This document shows positions 9,099 to 17,483 of a stretch of DNA of 64,000 nt, in pieces. Within the stretch, counting starts at the first letter, position 1, and every line of letters begins with the position of its first letter. The stretch is taken from positions 1 through 64,000 of the forward strand of contig NZ_JAAFKG010000023.1 of NCBI RefSeq assembly GCF_013299185.1. The letters run 5' to 3'. This DNA comes from Microcoleus sp. bin48.metabat.b7b8b9.023 (lineage in GTDB: Bacteria > Cyanobacteriota > Cyanobacteriia > Cyanobacteriales > Microcoleaceae). Under the pieces are notes generated by a model. It was not told where the DNA came from and made no database searches. It saw only the letters and a program-made list of their open reading frames with translations. The translations under genes and the position numbers were made by a program.

Positions 9099-9341
9099 AA
9101 GGTACGTAGTTGCGCTTCAGCGCTCTTAGATTATCTAAACAAGAGCGCCAAATCGAAAAAACCAAACCAATAACTTCTTCTAAAAAGGTACGTAGTTGCG
9201 CTTCAGCGCTCTTAGATTATCTAAAAAAAAGAGTGCTCGATCGAAAAAACCAAACCAAGAACTTCTTCTAAAAAGGTACGTAGTTGCGCTTCAGCGCTCT
9301 TAGATATACAAACAAGAGCGCTAAAGCGCAACTACGTACTT
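9099..9341. repeat. family B hairpin repeats, three tandem units
   Basis: Left arms (GGTACGTAGTTGCGCTTCAG) begin at 9101, 9187 and 9275, a period of 86-88 bases. Each is preceded by a copy of ACTTCTTCTAAAAA, which is the end of the aldehyde dehydrogenase gene. Only the third unit has an intact right arm (AAGCGCAACTACGTAC); the first two have mutated right arms. This is the same pattern as at 6234-6405: the repeat duplicated together with the gene terminus. Confidence 0.8.
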
Positions 9342-9365
9342 AATTACCATACAATAACTTCTCCC

Positions 9366-9713
9366 ATGGAAACAATCCCCAAAGTCACAGCCACAGAAGC
9401 CGCCTTAAAACTAATAGAATACCTCAAAACCCAGCACGGAGAATTGATGTTTCACCAATCGGGCGGCTGCTGCGATGGTAGTTCTCCCATGTGCTATCCC
9501 AACGGGGAATTAATCGTCGGCGATGGCGATGTATTGCTGGGAAAACTAGACGGTTGTCCCTTTTATATTGCAGCACAGCAATACGAACATTGGCAGCACA
9601 CGCAGTTAATCCTAGACGTAGTACAGGGGCCCGGAGGCAGCGATTTTTCCCTGGAAGGGCCCGAGGGAGAGCGTTTTATTACTCGTTCTCGCTTGTTTGT
9701 CAATGTTGGGTAA
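9366..9713 (+). CDS. DUF779 domain protein
   Basis: 115 residues, cytoplasmic. Matches the small DUF779 family, with the hallmark HQSGGCCDGSSPMCY segment (two adjacent Cys plus a third) that could bind a metal or a thiol-reactive ligand, followed by a beta-rich half. In other bacteria DUF779 genes accompany acetaldehyde dehydrogenases, as here. The exact biochemical role is unknown; a helper in aldehyde detoxification is a reasonable inference from context. Start ATG at 9366 is the first in frame. Confidence 0.85.
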   Translation: METIPKVTATEAALKLIEYLKTQHGELMFHQSGGCCDGSSPMCYPNGELIVGDGDVLLGKLDGCPFYIAAQQYEHWQHTQLILDVVQGPGGSDFSLEGPEGERFITRSRLFVNVG

Positions 9714-9853
9714 CTCTGTTTAGCCTCTTGTTTGGACTAAAGAAATTTTATTTTAAATGAACCACACCAGCGCCAGAGAACGCAGAGAAAGAGAACAGAG
9801 AGATATCTTATTGATGTTGACAATCTCGGCGTTTTTTGCTAGATGTACTTTGT

Positions 9854-10348
9854 TTAGGGCAAGCGCGTTTCCTCAATAAAGGAAAGCCCATCAAAAAAAC
9901 CATTCTTAAAAACTTGAGTGCTGCGAACTCGATAATTTTCGTCTACTAAAGTAATTATTTCCACAAAGGTAATCAGGGTATTATCTTGAGTTTTATTTGA
10001 CCGATAGCACATGGTATCCTGGCCCGCATCCCAGGCGATCGCCGAAAAATCAGAATAACTACCGGAAGACAGTTTCAGAATCCGTTCTTCAAACTCTCCT
10101 TGAAACTTAAGCTGGAGGCGAGAACCGTCTGAGTATTCATAATTGTTAACTTGATGGTACTGATTGCCTTGAATCCAGATGGTAAAATTAGCGAAGAAAC
10201 TGCGATCGAAATGTCCGCGAGTATCGGTCTTAATAAACTCACCTTGCCAAGTGCCAATATGACGGGTAAAAATTTCCGGTACTTTCTCCAAATCGGGAAA
10301 ACTCACAGGGGTAACTAAATTGTCACGAATTACAGGATTGTTACTCAT
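9854..10348 (-). CDS. DUF3598-like / lipocalin-fold protein
   Basis: 164 residues from ATG 10348, chosen over an upstream in-frame ATG at 10375 because GGAG sits 8 bases before it. The middle (HIGTWQGEF, FQGEFEERIL, and beta-strand repeats ending in FIEETRL) resembles the lipocalin-like DUF3598 proteins of cyanobacteria, distantly related to CpcS/CpcT bilin lyases. No signal peptide. Function unknown; a small-ligand binding role is possible. Transcribed convergently with the DUF779 gene, with about 140 bases between. Confidence 0.65.
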   Translation of the reverse strand: MSNNPVIRDNLVTPVSFPDLEKVPEIFTRHIGTWQGEFIKTDTRGHFDRSFFANFTIWIQGNQYHQVNNYEYSDGSRLQLKFQGEFEERILKLSSGSYSDFSAIAWDAGQDTMCYRSNKTQDNTLITFVEIITLVDENYRVRSTQVFKNGFFDGLSFIEETRLP

Positions 10349-10424
10349 TACTCGATCTCCAGTTTTTTGCGACACCTGATTTACTTAAAACTGATATCAT
10401 CTCGGGTGAATTACAATAATAAAA

Positions 10425-10514
10425 GTTCGTAGTGCGGACTTTAGTCCGCAGCTTTTTGCGGACTGAAGTCCGCACTACGAACCCATTTTATTGCGGTCAA
10501 TCGACCGGACATGA
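10425..10514. repeat. family C hairpin repeat with TCAATCGACCGGACAT end
   Basis: A 58-bp near-perfect palindrome (10425-10482; arms GTTCGTAGTGCGGACTTTAG against its complement, one mismatch over 26 pairs), followed by GGTCAATCGACCGGACAT (10495-10512). The same terminal GTCAATCGACCGGACAT is found at 12125-12141 after another TAGTCC-type hairpin, so the two look like relatives of one small mobile repeat. Confidence 0.7.
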
Positions 10515-10656
10515 TATGACGCAGAAATCTAGTTGATTTCATCATTAAACCACCTAGAGTTTGTTGAGCTGTACAGCATTTAATTAAATTGTAGATTTCA
10601 ATTCCATCTCTCCCTCTCCCCATCTCCCTCTCTCCCCCTCTCCCCCTCTCTCTTTC

Positions 10657-11727
10657 TTAACGACGGCCAACTTTCTGACTAATTTCTCGGCTGCTGCGTT
10701 GATATTCGTGGACAATTGGGAGTCTTTCAGTTTGGAAGTTTTCCAGGGCTTCGGGAATATTCGCACTATTTGCGAGATGTTTTGCTAAATACAAACCATC
10801 TTCCCAACCGGAAGTCATTCCTCTGGCGCGTGTGGAACTTTTGGCGTGGGCTGCATCTCCAATTAAGATAACACGACCATCGTAGATTTTCGGCAGGGGG
10901 TCAATGTCATAAGAAAAACGACAGACAATATTTTCTAAAGGCGTTGATTCTATAATTTTTCGGGCATCTTCTGGGAGTTTTGCTAGTTCTTCGGGAGGAA
11001 TGGTAATATTGGTAGGTTGCAGTTTCCCGATTTCAGATTCAGTGCGCTCTTTTTCAATAAAGAAACCCCAATGAGTGCGACCTCCACCGATGTGAAAGAA
11101 GTTGGCATAAATTCCCCTACCCCGTACATAAACAAAAAAGTTTCCTTCGGGACAGAAGCTGTTATCTTCGACTATTCCCCGCCAGACGACATCGCCTAAA
11201 TAAAATAGTTCTACGTTAGGAACTATAAATTGACGGACTTTTGAGACAATGCCATCGGCACCAATTAATAGATCGCCTTCCCATTTTGTGCCATCTTTAA
11301 AGTGGGCGATCGCACTGTGGTCGGTTTGGGCGATCGATGCCAATTCTGCATTAAAATGAATGCACTCGGGGGGTAAGTCGTCAAGGATTGCTTCTAATAT
11401 AGCTTTGCGGTGTACCAGCATTGCTGGGACTTCGCTTTCTTCGTAGGTGACGTGCTCGGAATTGATGACACCGCCGCGCAGGTTGCGAAACTCGAATAAT
11501 TTAACTCGATCGCCCGAGTTGATAATTTTTTGGGTAATTTGAGCGTTGCCTTGATGCAGTGCTTCCATGCCTGCTTGCACGATCAGAATACCACAGCCAT
11601 CGGTACGCGGATAGGATGCTTTTTCAAACAAGTCAACTTTAAACCCTTGTTGAATCAGCAAAATTGCCAGATAAGCTCCTGATGTTCCTGCGCCGATAAT
11701 ACCTATCCTGGTTTGGGACGGAACCAT
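10657..11727 (-). CDS. FAD-dependent monooxygenase (PHBH-type)
   Basis: 356 residues from ATG 11727, which is preceded by AGGAG at good spacing. Class A flavoprotein hydroxylase fold: N-terminal Rossmann GIIGAGTSGAYLA for FAD, an internal GADGIVSKVR (DG motif), and VILIGDAAHA (GD motif) near residue 290. It probably hydroxylates a small aromatic or isoprenoid-type substrate with NAD(P)H and oxygen. The active-site loop ARGMTSGWEDG after the GD motif fits the family. No pathway partner is adjacent, so the substrate is unknown. Monocistronic. Confidence 0.85.
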   Translation of the reverse strand: MVPSQTRIGIIGAGTSGAYLAILLIQQGFKVDLFEKASYPRTDGCGILIVQAGMEALHQGNAQITQKIINSGDRVKLFEFRNLRGGVINSEHVTYEESEVPAMLVHRKAILEAILDDLPPECIHFNAELASIAQTDHSAIAHFKDGTKWEGDLLIGADGIVSKVRQFIVPNVELFYLGDVVWRGIVEDNSFCPEGNFFVYVRGRGIYANFFHIGGGRTHWGFFIEKERTESEIGKLQPTNITIPPEELAKLPEDARKIIESTPLENIVCRFSYDIDPLPKIYDGRVILIGDAAHAKSSTRARGMTSGWEDGLYLAKHLANSANIPEALENFQTERLPIVHEYQRSSREISQKVGRR

Positions 11728-11899
11728 TTGTGCTTCTCCTGATTTAAAGATTGCGATCGCCCTCAAGTAATATTATAATTACATAAAATAAGATTTGGGC
11801 TAGGTCTGGATCGGCGATCCTCTTCGAGGTCTTCGCTAACGAGCTTTTGGCGATCGCCACAGGTTTCAAGCAGCCACTAAAATCAGTATTAGAAGTGAG

Positions 11900-12115
11900 C
11901 CAGGATTCATAATTAAGATTGTGTCAGCTCTAACGACCATATTGGTTTGTAGTGAGGACTTTAGTCCTAGGGAAAGAAGGACTAAAGTCCGAACGATCGA
12001 ACCGTTGCCAGGATTAATAATTAAGATCGTGTCAGATATAACGACCATATTGTTTTGTAGTGAGGACTTTAGTCCTAGGGAAAGAAGGACTAAAGTCCGA
12101 ACGATCGAACCGTTA
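11900..12115. repeat. 108-bp tandem duplication of a TAGTCC hairpin repeat
   Basis: Two copies, period 108 bp, each with CCAGGATTMATAATTAAGAT, the hairpin GAGGACTTTAGTCC / GGACTAAAGTCC, and GAACGATCGAACCGTT. The pair ends against GTCAATCGACCGGACAT, the terminus shared with the repeat at 10425-10514. An apparent open frame through it is repeat-encoded and not called as a gene. No other gene is visible between 11728 and 12190. Confidence 0.8.
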
Positions 12116-12190
12116 CAGATTGCTGTCAATCGACCGGACATAATATAATGGGTGAGTTGAAAATTATCGCACTCACAACTTAAGGCTGGT

Positions 12191-12742
12191 TTAAGCTTTA
12201 GGAGTGGTAATTAAAGCCAATTCAATTTTGTCATCAGGCTTTTGAGTAACTTTTGCGTCCAAACCTGGGCCAAAAAATTTACCTATTTTTTCTTGCTTTT
12301 CTTCCCAAAGTTCGATCGACAGCAGCGGCGAATAAAACTCTAGAATTAACGCATAAGCACCGTCAATATCAACTTCCCGCAAGCTTTGGAGGAGGGGGCG
12401 TTCCTCGTCTGTCGGGGCCATTCCCAAGCGTTCCAGAGCGTCATCTAAGTGGGCGGGTTGGCCGTAACGAAATCGGGTGATATCTTTGCGGACTTGGTTT
12501 TGAGTATCCGTAGCCTGACTTTCTCTCAACAGGAGAACTTCAGGAGAAGTCGGTTCGGTAAACTCCACTGGTTCGAGTTCGGCTGCTTTCAGGGCCAAAC
12601 CTCCCAGCAACAGGGGAATTCCATAAAAAAAACCGGCTAGGTTGAGGGTAGCTTGGTCGGTGAAGTAGGCATAGAACCCGACTACTGCTAAAATACCGCC
12701 CACCACTAAGGCTAGGCTTGCTAAAGAAATTTTACGTAACAT
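12191..12742 (-). CDS. DUF2854 membrane protein
   Basis: 183 residues from ATG 12742 (the in-frame upstream TTG at 12772 is less likely). Two N-terminal transmembrane helices (about residues 5-55: LASLALVVGGILAVVGFYAY and AGFFYGIPLLLGGLAL) precede a soluble alpha/beta domain. This matches DUF2854, conserved in cyanobacteria and chloroplasts, function unknown. No operon partner. Confidence 0.8.
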   Translation of the reverse strand: MLRKISLASLALVVGGILAVVGFYAYFTDQATLNLAGFFYGIPLLLGGLALKAAELEPVEFTEPTSPEVLLLRESQATDTQNQVRKDITRFRYGQPAHLDDALERLGMAPTDEERPLLQSLREVDIDGAYALILEFYSPLLSIELWEEKQEKIGKFFGPGLDAKVTQKPDDKIELALITTPKA

Positions 12743-12772
12743 ATTAGTGAGGTAAGTAGCTGGAATCAACAA

Positions 12773-13189
12773 TATACTTTAATTATTATCGGGCAAGAAG
12801 TCTTGAATAAATTTAGTTTTTTTGCCAAAATACCGGTCAAAACTGCTAGCATCTATGAGAGCGGGTTCTCTGTGCATCCACAATCTTGTCTCTAGCTTCA
12901 AAAAAATATCCCGCTTTCCCTCGCCGCGGCGCCACCGATAAAGATCCGGTTAATTGGGTGCCGTTGGTTCCAGAAGGTAATCGAGATCGGCAGTATCATC
13001 AAAGTATAGAGAGCGGCGATCGCGATCGACGCTCTTGCCCTTTCAACTAATTTTAGGACGCCAGGAACTCCGAGGCTCAAGCCACGCTCGCTTGTAAGAA
13101 ATTGCAAGCTGTTCCCATCGGACACCTTGTAAAAGGAGACGTTATTTAGGTCAGGAGACGGGCGAATGCGACGCTAGTTTTGGGCTCTG
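12773..13189. other. intergenic region
   Basis: About 400 bases with no convincing gene. A 75-codon frame on the minus strand (12898-13125) lacks family resemblance and a ribosome-binding site. The right part leads directly into the candidate structured RNA. Confidence 0.4.
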
Positions 13190-13476
13190 TCATCTGCAAT
13201 TAAACAGTGTTGCAGGTCTAAAAAGCCTTGATAACCAGGTTGAAGCGAACATTACCCCCCTAAGGGAGGCTCCTGCCGGAACGAACATGATGCGATTGCG
13301 AGTTGTAAGATTTTGAGATGGTAATTGTCAAGCTCGAAAGTACAGTACAAGAGGACTAACTAAACCCTTACAACTCGCCCGGTGGTAATGGACAGATTCA
13401 AGGCGGTTGCAACCGCCGTGTCGTTTTTCTCTCAAGGCTAAAGCCACTCTCGTTTCCCACTTACCGAGTTTTTTTT
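13190..13476 (+). ncRNA. candidate stand-alone HEARO / omega-RNA (IscB-associated type)
   Basis: A structured segment without a long open frame. A 12-bp perfect long-range stem, GCGAGTTGTAAG (13298-13309) with CTTACAACTCGC (13367-13378), encloses a domain. GGCGGTTGCAACCGCC (13402-13417) is a perfect local hairpin. GAAGCGAACATTACCCC with TAAGGGAGGCTCCTGCCGG lies upstream, and GGCTAAAGCC lies near the 3' end. From memory this layout resembles the HEARO RNA, the omega-RNA normally found just upstream of iscB. No iscB-like gene is present here; an unrelated 86-codon gene starts where iscB would. Boundaries are approximate. Confidence 0.5.
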
Positions 13477-13737
13477 ATGATTAAAGACGAAGACAAACAG
13501 ACTGCGGTCGCCAACAAGTCTGTTCTCGACCAGATTAACTCGCTCAAACGCGAAGATGAAAGGCTTTATAATATTTTAGCGATCGATGTCTGGGCTCTAG
13601 CCAAGACAATGGATGAATATCAACCTGGATTTTGGGCTGCTTTCATGAAAAACCGCGAAAAGGCCCTGAAGCGATTTTTAGCTGAAATGATGAAAAACAA
13701 AGCCGCAGATAGCAAACGTCCGCCTTTTCTGCGCTGA
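13477..13737 (+). CDS. conserved hypothetical small protein
   Basis: 86 residues, mostly alpha-helical and basic at the C-terminus, no membrane segment and no motif that I recognise. The start ATG follows a T-rich tract directly after the candidate structured RNA, with no Shine-Dalgarno sequence, so its 5' leader would be that RNA. It reads as a genuine cyanobacterial-type protein rather than a transposon product. Function unknown. Confidence 0.5.
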   Translation: MIKDEDKQTAVANKSVLDQINSLKREDERLYNILAIDVWALAKTMDEYQPGFWAAFMKNREKALKRFLAEMMKNKAADSKRPPFLR

Positions 13738-13916
13738 AGTTTTGATGTACAATCAAACTATAACACAGACTAAAAAAACCAGATCGCGCTCATCACTTCT
13801 ATATAAAAATAGTAAAGGATTGGCGCCGAAAGGCACGTCGGTGAATTAAGAATTCTCGTCTGTTCGCAGGGGGGAAAGTCAAATATTTTTGTTAATACTA
13901 GCCAAGGCAAAAAACA

Positions 13917-14087
13917 ATGGATGTACAGACAATCAAAGAGCGCGTAGCAGAAATCGAAGTCAAGCGGGAATCCCTCGTGCGGCTGTTAGATCGATCGGAC
14001 TTGGGAGCCCTGAGAATAGATGTCAGTCAGGCGATCGAGGAAATTGATGATTTGTTAGAAGAATTCAAACGCACTTTTGACAGTTGA
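13917..14087 (+). CDS. conserved small coiled-coil protein
   Basis: A 56-residue protein, acidic and helical, starting MDVQTIKERVAEIEVKRESL and containing DLGALRIDVSQAIEEIDDLL. The heptad-like spacing of hydrophobic residues suggests a coiled coil. Its sequence looks like a small protein widely conserved in cyanobacteria; function unknown. The stop codon overlaps the first unit of the TTGACAG heptamer array. Confidence 0.6.
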   Translation: MDVQTIKERVAEIEVKRESLVRLLDRSDLGALRIDVSQAIEEIDDLLEEFKRTFDS

Positions 14088-14444
14088 CAGTTGTTAGTTG
14101 ACAGTTGTTAGTTGACAGTTGACAGTTGACAGTTGACAGTTGACAGTTGACAGTTGACAGTTGTTAGTAGTGATTAGTAACGGACGTGTCAATTATTGAC
14201 TAAATACGGTAAAAAACCGGGTTTCTACCAGTTTTGGTTGAGTAACGATAAATCTCGGAAGAAACCCGGTTTCTGAACTCGGTGCGGGTAGGTAAGAAAC
14301 CGGGTTTCTACGAGTTTTGGGTTGAGTAACGATAAATCTCGGAAGAAACCCGGTTTCTGAACTCGGCGCGCGCATCCTACCATACTTGTCAACAGTCAAC
14401 AGTCAACTGCCAACAGTCAACAGTCAACAGTCAACAGTCAACAG
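14081..14444. repeat. inverted heptamer arrays flanking two GAAACCGGGTTTC hairpin repeats
   Basis: (TTGACAG)n at 14081-14166 is mirrored by its complement (CTGTCAA)n at 14389-14444. Between them are two copies (14209-14281 and 14294-14366) of a repeat with AGAAACCGGGTTTCT at one end and AGAAACCCGGTTTCTGAA at the other, separated by TTGAGTAACGATAAATCTC. The whole segment can fold as a large nested cruciform. It sits between the convergent 56-residue gene and ppk. Confidence 0.85.
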
Positions 14445-14445
14445 A

Positions 14446-16629
14446 CTAATTCATCGCCATATCCATCAAAATCTGTTGAGAGCTCACTTCCGGGTTATTA
14501 GCAGGCGGGCGTCGCTGAGAATAGTGTCCCCCAGGCTGCAAATCCCAAGCTTGACGGTTGTCCGCCAGCATCACACCTAAAATTTCTTGCAATTCCATTA
14601 CTATAGTCGGATCTTCCACTTGGACGATCGCCTCAACCCGCCTGCTAAGATTGCGCTGCATCCAGTCAGCAGAACCAATATACACCTCTTCGCTGCCACG
14701 GTTGAAAAAATAAAACATCCGCGAATGCTCTAAAAAGCGGCCGATAATACTGATAACTCTGATATTGTCGCTAACACCCTCAACGCCCGGACGCAAACAG
14801 CAAATCCCGCGAATAATCAAATCAATTTTAACTCCCGCTTGCGAAGCTTCGTACAAAGCAACAATAATTTGAGGGTCAACTAAAGCATTCATTTTAGCGA
14901 CAATCCGGCCGCAGCTACCAGTGCCGCTTTCCGCATTCAAGCGGCATTCGTCGGCCTCGCGGCGGATTAATGCTAAAAAACGATCGCGCATATTGACAGG
15001 CGCCACCAACAATTTACGATAAGATAACTGCCGCGAATAACCGGTTAAATAATTAAACAAGTCTGTCAAATCCGCACCCAAATCCTCGCGACAACTCAAC
15101 AAACCGACATCCGTATACAATCCTGCTGTTTTGGGATTGTAATTTCCCGTGCCGATGTGGACGTAGCGGCGAATGCAACCGTCCTCGCGGCGGACTACCA
15201 TCACAACTTTGGTGTGGGTTTTGAGTCCCACCAAACCGTAAACGACGTGGACTCCCGCTTGTTCTAACTTGCGCGCCCAATTAATGTTATTTTCTTCATC
15301 AAACCGGGCTTTGAGCTCTACTAAAACAGCTACTTGCTTGCCGTTTTCCGCTGCTTGAATTAAGGCGCTGACGATCGGCGAATCACCAGAAGTGCGGTAT
15401 AAAGTCATCTTAATCGCTAACACCGAGCGATCGTTCGCCGCCTCAGTAATAAACCGCTGCACAGTCGCTGCAAACGAGTGATAGGGATGGTGTAGCATGA
15501 TATCCCCTCGACGGATGGCCGTAAAAATATCCTCACCATCCTCAACATCCAACATCGATTTGCCTAAAATCATTGGCGATTCCGAATTCCGCAAGCGTGG
15601 CGGCACCACCGGAGTCCAAGGCGGGTCTTTGAGTTCCGGCACAGGCAGCCCCACAAAAGACATCAAATCCTTGAGGCCTAGCAGCCCCTCCACGGCGTAA
15701 ACATCCTGCTCGCCGAGTTCCAACTCATCCATCAGCATATCTCGCAGCGCAAGCGGCATAATCGCTGGAATTTCCATCCGTACCGCAGAACCTGTAAACC
15801 GGCGCTTGCGGAGTTCCTGTTCAATCGCCAGCAGCAAATCATCTGCTTCATCTTCCTCGACAGTCAAATCGGAATTGCGAGTAATCCGAAACGGGTGATA
15901 TTCCTGAATATCCATCCCCGGAAACAAAGCCTCTAAATTGTGGGCGATTACCTGTTCTAAAGGTACCCCCGTCCACACAGGAGTTTTGCCCCTTTGCTGC
16001 CACTGCAAATCTGCCGGTAAGGGCAAAAATCTCGGCAAAACCTGGGGTACTTTAACCCGTGCAAACAATTCCTCGCGGGTGTCGGGATCTCTAACAACTA
16101 CTGCTAAATTGAGGCTGAGATTGGAGAGGAATGGGAATGGGTGACTGGGGTCAACTGCTAGGGGAGTGAGTACGGGAAATACTTGTTCTTTGAAGTAACG
16201 GTGCAAGTAATTTCGTTGTTCTTGATTGAGGTCAATGTAGTCAAGAATGTGGATGCCGCTTGCTGCTAATTTGGGTCGCAGAGTTTGGTCAAAATAGGCG
16301 TGTTGCTGAGTCACCATCGGCAAAAGCCGCTTGTTGATGGCATCTAGCTGTTGTTGGGGCGTGCTGCCGTCGGAGGTCAATTTGCTGACTTTGGCTTCTA
16401 CTTGCTGTCTGAGGGCTGCTACGCGCACCATGAAGTATTCGTCTAGGTTTGAGCTAAAAATAGCGAGAAATTTAAGTCTTTCGAGGAGGGGCGTGCGGGG
16501 GTCTAGGGCTTCGTGGAGCACGCGGTTGTTGAATTCTAACCAGCTTTGTTCTCGGTTGAAGTAGTATTGAGGGTCGCTGAGGTTGATTTCGGTGTAGGTT
16601 TTGGCTGGGGTCTTTTTTGGCTTGGACAT
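14446..16629 (-). CDS. ppk1: polyphosphate kinase 1
   Basis: 727 residues from ATG 16629 (MSKPKK), giving the usual family length; the frame stays open upstream to 16767, so a longer form cannot be excluded. Makes inorganic polyphosphate from ATP gamma-phosphate, reversibly. The N-terminal domain has FNREQSWLEFNNRVL. The two PLD-like catalytic domains carry the phospho-acceptor His in YVHIGTGNYNPKTA and the second His in LEHSRMFYFFNRG. IYRTSGDSPI-type segment (LYRTSGDSPI) and LKARFDEENN for ATP contacts are also present. Membrane-associated in many bacteria. Stop codon TAG abuts the heptamer repeat array. Confidence 0.95.
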   Translation of the reverse strand: MSKPKKTPAKTYTEINLSDPQYYFNREQSWLEFNNRVLHEALDPRTPLLERLKFLAIFSSNLDEYFMVRVAALRQQVEAKVSKLTSDGSTPQQQLDAINKRLLPMVTQQHAYFDQTLRPKLAASGIHILDYIDLNQEQRNYLHRYFKEQVFPVLTPLAVDPSHPFPFLSNLSLNLAVVVRDPDTREELFARVKVPQVLPRFLPLPADLQWQQRGKTPVWTGVPLEQVIAHNLEALFPGMDIQEYHPFRITRNSDLTVEEDEADDLLLAIEQELRKRRFTGSAVRMEIPAIMPLALRDMLMDELELGEQDVYAVEGLLGLKDLMSFVGLPVPELKDPPWTPVVPPRLRNSESPMILGKSMLDVEDGEDIFTAIRRGDIMLHHPYHSFAATVQRFITEAANDRSVLAIKMTLYRTSGDSPIVSALIQAAENGKQVAVLVELKARFDEENNINWARKLEQAGVHVVYGLVGLKTHTKVVMVVRREDGCIRRYVHIGTGNYNPKTAGLYTDVGLLSCREDLGADLTDLFNYLTGYSRQLSYRKLLVAPVNMRDRFLALIRREADECRLNAESGTGSCGRIVAKMNALVDPQIIVALYEASQAGVKIDLIIRGICCLRPGVEGVSDNIRVISIIGRFLEHSRMFYFFNRGSEEVYIGSADWMQRNLSRRVEAIVQVEDPTIVMELQEILGVMLADNRQAWDLQPGGHYSQRRPPANNPEVSSQQILMDMAMN

Positions 16630-16832
16630 GGTTTGCGGGGGTCTTGCGGGGAGGCTCGATCGTATCTTTACCATTAGTATCGCAGTAGTATTGGGGTAGC
16701 GGCGCAGTAGCGGGTGATTGAAATCGCGTTTAGACAGAGTAGGGGGCGATTGAAATCGGGCCGACACGAGACTTTACCCGACGGGAACGGGTTGGAAGGG
16801 CGATCGAGCTTTATGATTGATGATAGAATCTT

Positions 16833-17369
16833 GGCGTTGCTGAACTAGAGTATGATAAAATGATCGTCGGAGCGTCAAAAATCACACACATTTAAAAAAA
16901 ATATTATGCAATGCCCGGAATGTCAGTCAACCCATATCAATAAAAATGGTCACAAAAAAGGCAAGCAGAATTATATTTGCGTTAGATGTAAAAGACAATT
17001 TATAAATGATTATCAGTTTCAAAAAGGATACTCGGAAGAAGTGAAACGCGAATGTCTAAAAATGTATGTTAATGGCATGGGTTTTCGAGCCATTGAAAGA
17101 GTCAACAATGTACATCATACTACAATTATTAATTGGGTAAAACAAGCTGGAGAACTCTTGCCAAATTGTTACGAGGAGAGAAACGACTCCTTCGGTTGGA
17201 GAATTAGATGAATTACAAACATTTGTCGGTTCAAAAAAAAATAAAACCTGGCTGTGGACGGCGGTAGACCATTTTAAGCCAGGTATTTTAGGATGGGTTT
17301 TGGGCGACCATAGCGCCAAAACTTTTGAGCCGTTATGGGAAATTGTTAGTAAATGGAACTGCTATTTTC
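16833..17369 (+). mobile_element. IS1-family element, copy 1, truncated
   Basis: Begins with terminal repeat GGCGTTGCTGAA (16833) and carries the zinc-ribbon/HTH transposase start MQCPECQSTHINKNGHKKGK at 16906. Compared with copy 2 (47276-48110) it has one extra base near 17175, which breaks the frame after LLPNCY. After that the other frame reads on (TPSVGELDELQTFVG...WNCYF). The coding region is cut off at 17369 by a MITE with related ends, and the 3' part of the transposase is missing. It is not autonomous. Confidence 0.85.
16906..17369 (+). pseudogene. IS1-family transposase, frameshifted and truncated
   Basis: The first 101 codons run in frame from ATG 16906 (Cys-X2-Cys...Cys-X2-Cys zinc ribbon, then YSEEVKRECLKMYVNGMGFR HTH). 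A +1 insertion near 17175 shifts out of frame. The downstream poly-A tract has nine As, which keeps NKTWLWTAVDHFKPG in the second frame. The DDE domain is cut after WNCYF. Confidence 0.85.
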
Positions 17370-17483
17370 GGCGTTGCTGATTTATGGTATGAACGACTGA
17401 ATATGAAAAAATGAAACAAGCGAGTCAATCAATATAGCTGAGTTTTCAAGTTATCGATTTTCATACCTTGATTAAGCAACGCC
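17370..17483. mobile_element. 114-bp MITE with IS1-like ends
   Basis: Ends are GGCGTTGCTGATTTATGGTA and, at the other side, ATACCTTGATTAAGCAACGCC, inverted repeats that match the IS1-family tips at 16833 and 47276 over the outer 11 bases. No coding capacity. Probably an internally deleted IS1 derivative mobilised in trans. It forms the junction between truncated IS1 copy 1 and a primase-like fragment. Confidence 0.75.

Noticed and set aside
10441-10766. Minus-strand frames between the DUF3598-like gene and the FAD monooxygenase
   Set aside because: Made of the family C hairpin and a CTCCCCCTCTC low-complexity tract.
11866-12141. A 91-codon minus-strand frame
   Set aside because: It runs through the 108-bp tandem hairpin repeats and encodes the same peptide twice with no family resemblance.
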